In this document: positions 58,890 to 64,000 of the stretch, piece by piece
Numbering within the stretch: the stretch's first letter is position 1
How the letters are laid out: every line of letters starts with the position of its first letter
NCBI RefSeq assembly: GCF_028554725.1
Contig: NC_071667.1
Location: 17,467,501 to 17,531,500, forward strand
DNA length: 64,000 nt
Direction: 5' to 3'
Origin: Zeugodacus cucurbitae
Taxonomy: Eukaryota; Arthropoda; Insecta; Diptera; Tephritidae
Notes under the pieces: generated by a model
What the model was told of the DNA's origin: nothing
Database searches by the model: none
What the model saw: only the letters and a program-made list of their open reading frames with translations
Translations under genes and position numbers: made by a program

Positions 58890-59760
58890 ATGGGAATTGG
58901 TGGCCGTATTATGCAGCGTTATCTGTGCTCACTACTCCGTCAAACGCTGCTGATTTTACTCGTCTGTGCTGTGGCACTAGTCAACACCACCACTAACAAC
59001 CAAACGGAGTCCCCACTGATACCCACACGCATTGCCAGTCAAACGTTTCCTTTCATACGGAAGGGCGTTAAAAGCGAATCGGTGCAAACATTTATAGCGC
59101 CACGACGCAATGACACGCCCCATTATGCCGAATACCACATTACATTGTTGGCTATGTTGCCCACCACCGAACCGGATACAAATAATGACTGCTTCATGGC
59201 GAAAATGTTGCCCGCACTCGAGCTCGGTATTGGTGCGGTGCAGAAACATGGTTTTCACGAAGCCTACATTGATTTTACGCTCGTAGCCCGTGACTCCTTC
59301 TGCTCGTCGATATACGGACCGATTGGTTTCTATGAGGTGTTGCTGCAGCAGCCGTATTTGCATGCCATCTTCGGTCTGCCGTGTGAATATGTTTTGGCGC
59401 CGATCTCACGTTATGCTGGCGCTTATAGTATACCCGTTATAACGACGGCCGGTAGTGCTTCGGCATTTGGCAAGAAAGCTGGCAATTTTCCGACATTGAC
59501 GCGTCTACGTGGCACACAGGGTAACAATTTGGGCAATGCGGTGTTCGCGATCATCAACGAATTCAATTGGACGCGCACGGCTCTGATCTATGAATCGGAT
59601 AATATTGATGATAAAGGCTATTCGGTGTGTTTCTTCTGCTCGTATGCGATACATGAGAAGCTGGGTACAAGTTCGGTTATACAGCAGGGATTCGATAGGA
59701 ATACGTGGAATGGCACGAAGATTAAAAATATGATGATGAAACTATCGAAGGAAGTACGAA
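58890..59760 (+). CDS. Receptor guanylyl cyclase, natriuretic-receptor type, first coding exon
   Basis: This is the N-terminal part of a single-pass receptor that makes cGMP on ligand binding at the plasma membrane. Only 290 codons plus one base are here; the splice donor is 'GAA|GTAAGT' at 59760/59761, phase 1. Residues ~15-32 ('LRQTLLILLVCAVALVN') form a signal peptide. From ~80 on the ligand-binding (ANF receptor) fold is visible: 'YHITLLAMLP', 'MLPALELGIGAVQKHG', 'FGLPCEYVLAPISRYAGAYS', 'IPVITTAGSASAFG' and 'FNWTRTALIYES'. Cys138 and Cys165 fit the first conserved disulfide of natriuretic peptide receptors. Cys247 and Cys250 follow. Sequons occur at Asn32, 37, 226 and 274. The rest of the ectodomain, the membrane segment, kinase-like and cyclase domains must lie past the window. 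Drosophila CG31183 is the likely counterpart, not certain. The ATG at 58911 is an alternative start. Confidence 0.88.
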
Positions 59761-60668
59761 GTAAGTATACAGCTTAAATTTTAGTATTTTAACGCATGGC
59801 TATGGTGAAGTGTTTGCAATGAAAACAAAATTTCTACCTAATAATATAAGCTAACACAAGTATTTCTAAACAAAATGTTTCACTTCCGTTAAAAACAAAT
59901 AACACGAGCGTCCGTGTTTCATTACATACCAAATGATGATATTTGACTGCTATCTCATATAATCGAGCAATGGTGTACCCTGTAACAATTAGCCCTAACA
60001 CACACTCAAACAGAAGCGACTACTCAGACCACCTATTGCATTTTCCCTGCCAGCCAAAGGTGGTGAAAAAGCTGGTTAAACCGAAGTTTTTTAAATCCAC
60101 AAAAGTGGTAAAAAAAGTGGTGAGTTTGCCATAGGCCAGCATAGCTGCTTGTGAGTTTTTTAACCACTATTCCCCTCACACGTACGAATACAAAAACAAA
60201 ACAACCCAAACGTGTGCGTTGGTGTTATTTATGCAAATTACAATAAATAATTTCGTTGTATCTGTGTAAATATGTACTCGCATGTATTTATTTGCTTATA
60301 AATATAAGTACAATATAATTGTACAATATTTATAATGACAGCCCTCGAAAGGTTGTTGAACGCCGACTTCGATTGCACAGGTTGCATAGACGTCTCGATT
60401 AGTGTGAGTGAGTTCGTTTTTTAACGAATATTGACATCGATACGACAACAAAATTATATGTTTGTACTTCAAGTATTATTTAACAGTAATCATTAATTTC
60501 TTTATTAATAGAAGCAATTTTATATACACTAGTATGTATTATATGTACGTATGTATGTATTCTAAAGTCTGCTTCAGTAGGTCAGTAAGTTCATATTTCA
60601 TAAATTAATTTCCAAAATTTCCCAAATTCAATGCTGGTCCTTCTAGACTACAACTTTATATAAGACTA
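59761..60668 (+). other. First intron of the receptor gene (start)
   Basis: It begins with the donor GTAAGT. I find no further receptor exon in the window, so the intron probably runs past position 64000. Transposon relics at 60669 and 62560 lie within it. A small GC-richer patch at 60335-60424 is not a convincing exon. Confidence 0.6.
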
Positions 60669-61405
60669 GTAAGGAAAGGCTAAGTTCGGGTGCAACCGAA
60701 CGTTTTATCGCAATTTGATATAGTTTTATTAAAATAACACACAATTTGACCCATATATTCAACAAAAAGTCCAATAGAATAACGAAAATCATTATATATA
60801 GTATATGAGGGCTGAGTTAATTCCTGAACCGATTTCACTAATTTACATCACCTAGGATATATTAAAGCGATGGGATCAGATGGAAAACAAAATTTCGTTA
60901 AATGGGAAGTAGGCGTGGTTGTAAACCGATTTCGCCCATTTTTTTTTTTATACGTGTTATCAGGTTGTCAAGAAAATATTATGTACCGAGTAGTTCCTGA
61001 GATATAGTTTTTGACCCATAAGTGGCCCATTTTCCTTTTTTTTTTAATCGGAGTGCAGCTCTTATATACCATTTATTCTGTAAAATTTAGTGTTTCTGAC
61101 TTTTTCGTTAGTGAGTTAACTCACTTTTAGTAATTTTTAACATAACCTTGTATGGGAGGTGGGCGTGGTTATTATCCGATTTCAACTATTTTAATGGTGT
61201 GTAATGGGGTACGTAAGGGAAACGACGCCCACTTCTCCAAAAAAATTACATCCAAATATACCTCTTCCTAGTGTGATCCTTTGTACCAAATTTTAGTTTT
61301 ATAACTTTATTTATGGCTTAATTAAGTCTTTTATTTCTGGGTGACACAAACAATGTGAACAAAATTATTATACTCTCTTTAACAACTAAAAGAGAGAGAT
61401 ATAAA
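60669..61405 (+). repeat. Family A repeat, worn copy in receptor intron
   Basis: It starts 'AGTAAGGAAAGGCTAAG' with the hairpin 'GTTCGG-GTGCAA-CCGAAC', contains 'AAGTAGGCGTGGTTGTAAAC' and 'GTGGGCGTGGTTATTATCC', and ends in a decayed 'AAAGAGAGAGATATAAAAA'. Several internal deletions are visible, including the microsatellite. Confidence 0.85.
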
Positions 61406-62559
61406 AATCAAATCGAATAACTTGGCAACACCGTAATATCAAGATAGTTTGAAGATAGTTTGAAGATAGGCATCTTTTAAAAGTTTTTCTCTGACTGTTT
61501 TTTCAAAGAAATCTCTTATTTTTAACTATAAAAAGTCCTCAGCTTGAAAAGCTTTTTGTCACTATTTTTAGTCGAAGATATCACATCAAAATTTACCAGT
61601 TTAGTCATAACATTAAAAAAATATATTTTTGAATGTCATGTAAGATTTAGATCTCGAAATGCTTGGGATCTTAAATAAATCTATTTCAGCATAATTAATA
61701 TTGAATATGATCAGAAATACAAAAAAGAAAAAATGCTCATGCCGAGTTTCGAACCTCATTGAGTTTGTCGTCAGTTTGACTTTGTTCGTACACTGTCTTT
61801 CGGAGTTTGCACCAATATTTTCACTGTTCCTTGTTATATGGCGTATTTGTATGGGTCCCCTTCAGCTTTCATAAGCAGTTGGAATGAGATTATACGATAT
61901 ATCTCATATGTAAGTAAATAAAACAAATAAATGTCTATTTCTAAATCACGAAATATAATTGTCCATTCTCATCTCAGTAAATAAACGCAAATCATACCAT
62001 ATTTTAGTATCGTTAACTTTACAAATGACTTATTTGCTTAATCAAACCCTTTATAATTATATCCACAAATATGCAATTTATGTATATTACTCATTCAGGT
62101 TTAAATCGAAATCACTTAAGTACACAAGGCAACAAGTTCGCTAGTTAGCTTGTAATTATTAGTCGTTAGATGAGTTGAGAAAACTGAGTCATGTAAATTA
62201 AGTATCTCGGTAAAAAAATATAGGATTTTACTTTATAATTAATGAAATTGCGTCTGGACGTTGTTTATGTGAATATGTGAGTAACATTGCATCCATTCGG
62301 ATTGCATTCCATATCTGAGACACTAATGATCTCACTTTCTATGATCAAAGTCTACATATATTAGCATTATGAACTTTGACATTTATATTACGAAACGATT
62401 CAGAATAAAATCTAGTACGATATAATTAATTTCCTGGAACATCGGCTCTAAATCACCATAGCTGAGGCTGGAAAACTCGCCTCTGCTATGAGACCTATAT
62501 TTAGCGCGTTTGGGTGGTTTGTTCGATTGGCCTCGCGTTGGAGCCAATCGAACATTTCG
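61406..62559. other. Intronic AT-rich DNA
   Basis: No exon, RNA or repeat is recognised. Confidence 0.4.
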
Positions 62560-63322
62560 AAGGATTTTTCAATAGGGATGCTACTATGGGATATCAATGA
62601 AATTTTTTATTCCTATGAAAGTACATTCGATGCCATTATGTATGGAACTCGACGACCACCACTCTTGCATAAGTCCAGTCGCTGAACCCAGTTTTCGACG
62701 GTTTTCAAGCATAAATCGGCCGATTCTGCTGCAATTTCACGCAATTTCGATATTCATATGAAGTTTATCAATCGTCGCTGGCTTGTTGGGTCTATACCAA
62801 CACTTGACGTAGCCCCACAGGAAATAGTCTAACGGCGTCAAATCGCATGACCGATGCGGTCCATTGACTGGGCCATTTCGCGAGATAACACGTTCAGCAA
62901 GCTAGGTTTTCAATAAATCGATTGTGACATTCGCTGTGTGGCTTGTGGCGCCATCCTGTTGGAACCGCATATTGTCCAAGTCCATATTATCCAATTCTGG
63001 CCAAAAACATTCGGTTATCATTGAGCGGTAGCGATTCTCATTCACAGTACGGCCCAATGACGACGCCGACGAAGCCATACTGCCAGAAATAAGCCGACCA
63101 TTTATAAATTGGACGTAGCACTCTTAAAGTTGAGGCCACTGCCTCCGAATTTCAGTAGTAAATTTTAATAATTTCGACTCGTTGGTGGATCGTATATCTT
63201 TCCATGATGAAATGGCAAACCTTACTGAAGAGAGTGAGAATGTCAAAAGAGCGGGGAAAAATAGGCGTTGTTTTTTATCCCTATCGGTCTACTTTTGTAG
63301 CTACCCTATTGAAACACCCTTT
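62560..63322 (-). mobile_element. Mariner relic with both terminal inverted repeats
   Basis: The ends read 'AAGGATTTTTCAATAGGGAT' on the left and, from 63322 on the other strand, 'AAAGGGTGTTTCAATAGGGT'. The minus strand starts 'MERYTIHQRVEIIKIYY' (helix-turn-helix start) and later gives 'GWRHKPHSECHNRFIE', 'WPSQW...' and 'LRQVLV', in broken frames. The element is about 760 bp with a large loss between the start and the catalytic core, plus several stops. It shares termini with the copies at 18536 and 20466 but differs from the cleaner DD41D copy at 27643. Confidence 0.85.
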
Positions 63323-63480
63323 ATTTTATAGCTATGATCGACTACAAATTGTAATTGATATTATAACTGATCTTAGACGAGTTATTTGCATACATATGTA
63401 CTTATAGAAATTATCAAAATCAATTTTAACATTCAAATACATGTATATGTACATACATACAAGCAATTATTTGCAACATT

Positions 63481-63567
63481 ATGCGGCAAGTAATTGCTTT
63501 TATAGCATGCTTAGGTGCTGTTATCGCAACTGCAAGCCCACACAAATGGGTGAAGGCAATCAAATGA
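63481..63567 (+). CDS. Candidate very short secreted peptide ORF (hypothetical)
   Basis: The ORF has 28 codons from the ATG at 63481. 'MRQVIAFIACLGAVIATAS' looks like a complete signal peptide with a plausible cleavage after 'ATAS', leaving only 'PHKWVKAIK', a short basic peptide. It lies in the presumed receptor intron on the same strand. The alternatives are a chance open frame or a small first exon. No promoter is evident, and I recognise no homologue. Confidence 0.15.
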   Translation: MRQVIAFIACLGAVIATASPHKWVKAIK

Positions 63568-64000
63568 AGCTGTCACGTAAGACAAGTAGACGCCAGCGCT
63601 TGCTTGCAATAGATATCCTATATGATTCTTATTGTTGTTGTATTTGTATAGCAAATTGAATTATTGACAATTTCAAGTCTATTATTTTTTATTTTATTGT
63701 ATACTTAGTTATTTTTATTGCACTCGCTATTATTACGATTTCCGTTCATATAAATTATTGGCAACATTGTGAGTTACGGGATGACTATGTACGTACATAT
63801 GCATAGAGTCACAAACGCCATATACATATACATATTTACGCGAATACATATATATATTTCAACTAAGATGCTTATTTATAAGTTGCTGCTATTGACTTTG
63901 AGTGGAGATGGGAGCACACCTAAACATACACACATACATACGCATATATAGAAGTGTACGAGTATGTATTTATAAAAATAAATATTTTAATTTATCTGTT
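63568..64000. other. Intronic or intergenic DNA to window end
   Basis: ACATACATA simple repeats; nothing else is recognised. Confidence 0.4.

Noticed and set aside
60335..60424. 29-codon GC-richer ORF 'MTALERLLNADFDCTGC...' as a possible receptor exon
   Set aside because: It does not resemble receptor ectodomain sequence and lacks a convincing acceptor-donor pair in the needed phase.
1..64000. tRNA, rRNA, CRISPR, bacterial operons or riboswitches
   Set aside because: I looked for cloverleaf boxes, rRNA-like GC-rich blocks and regularly spaced identical repeats and saw none; the family A boxes are internal to a transposon-like repeat, not a CRISPR array.

Overview
The window is AT-rich DNA from a higher fly. 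A tephritid fruit fly (Bactrocera/Ceratitis-like) is the best guess. This rests on ATG(T)ACATA-type simple repeats, a mariner element with the DD41D spacing of the Ceratitis 'rosa' type, Jockey-clade, Tc3-, pogo- and Helitron-type elements, and one exon of a natriuretic-receptor-type guanylyl cyclase. The species call is inference. There are no bacterial features. Only one host gene exon is well supported; most of the recognisable sequence is transposable elements, many broken or nested.

Layout. 0.2-5.8 kb: remnants of two dispersed repeat families ('family A' and 'family B') and a short diverged tandem repeat. 7.7-9.0 kb: an apparently perfect GATTT satellite of 237 units followed by 12 TATTT units. 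9.3-10.4 kb: a Helitron relic. 11.1-15.4 kb: a foldback repeat, a pogo-type element and two degenerate Tc1/Tc3 elements. 17.4-24.1 kb: a complete family A copy, two mariner relics, a family A copy split by a 244-bp Helitron, and a family B MITE. 24.9-25.6 kb: a GC-elevated block that could be a promoter or 5' exon, with a small secreted-peptide-like ORF. 27.6-28.6 kb: a DD41D mariner with an internal deletion. 31.2-33.0 kb: a second Helitron relic. 34.0-36.1 kb: family A again and a second Tc3-like copy. 38.4-44.9 kb: a pentamer tract, then a family A copy hosting a nearly intact Jockey-clade LINE and a second LINE fragment. 46.2-51.5 kb: LINE scraps (RNase H, reverse-transcriptase tail, C-terminal finger). 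53.3-57.8 kb: two more family A copies. 58.9-59.8 kb: first coding exon of the receptor guanylyl cyclase, followed by intron holding family A and a mariner relic.

The least explained component is family A. About fourteen copies or pieces of a roughly 1.1-1.2 kb element share a 16-bp subterminal inverted repeat, a hairpin at one end, a GTCC microsatellite, and internal boxes recurring every 269-280 bp. This architecture resembles Helentron-associated non-autonomous elements (the DINE-1 type), but I cannot match it to a named family. The two Helitron relics both carry a family A insertion at the same internal position, so the insertion predates their spread.

Limits: clade assignments are by eye, boundaries are approximate by a few to tens of bases unless a terminal motif is quoted, and unannotated stretches may hold introns, enhancers or noncoding RNAs I cannot recognise.
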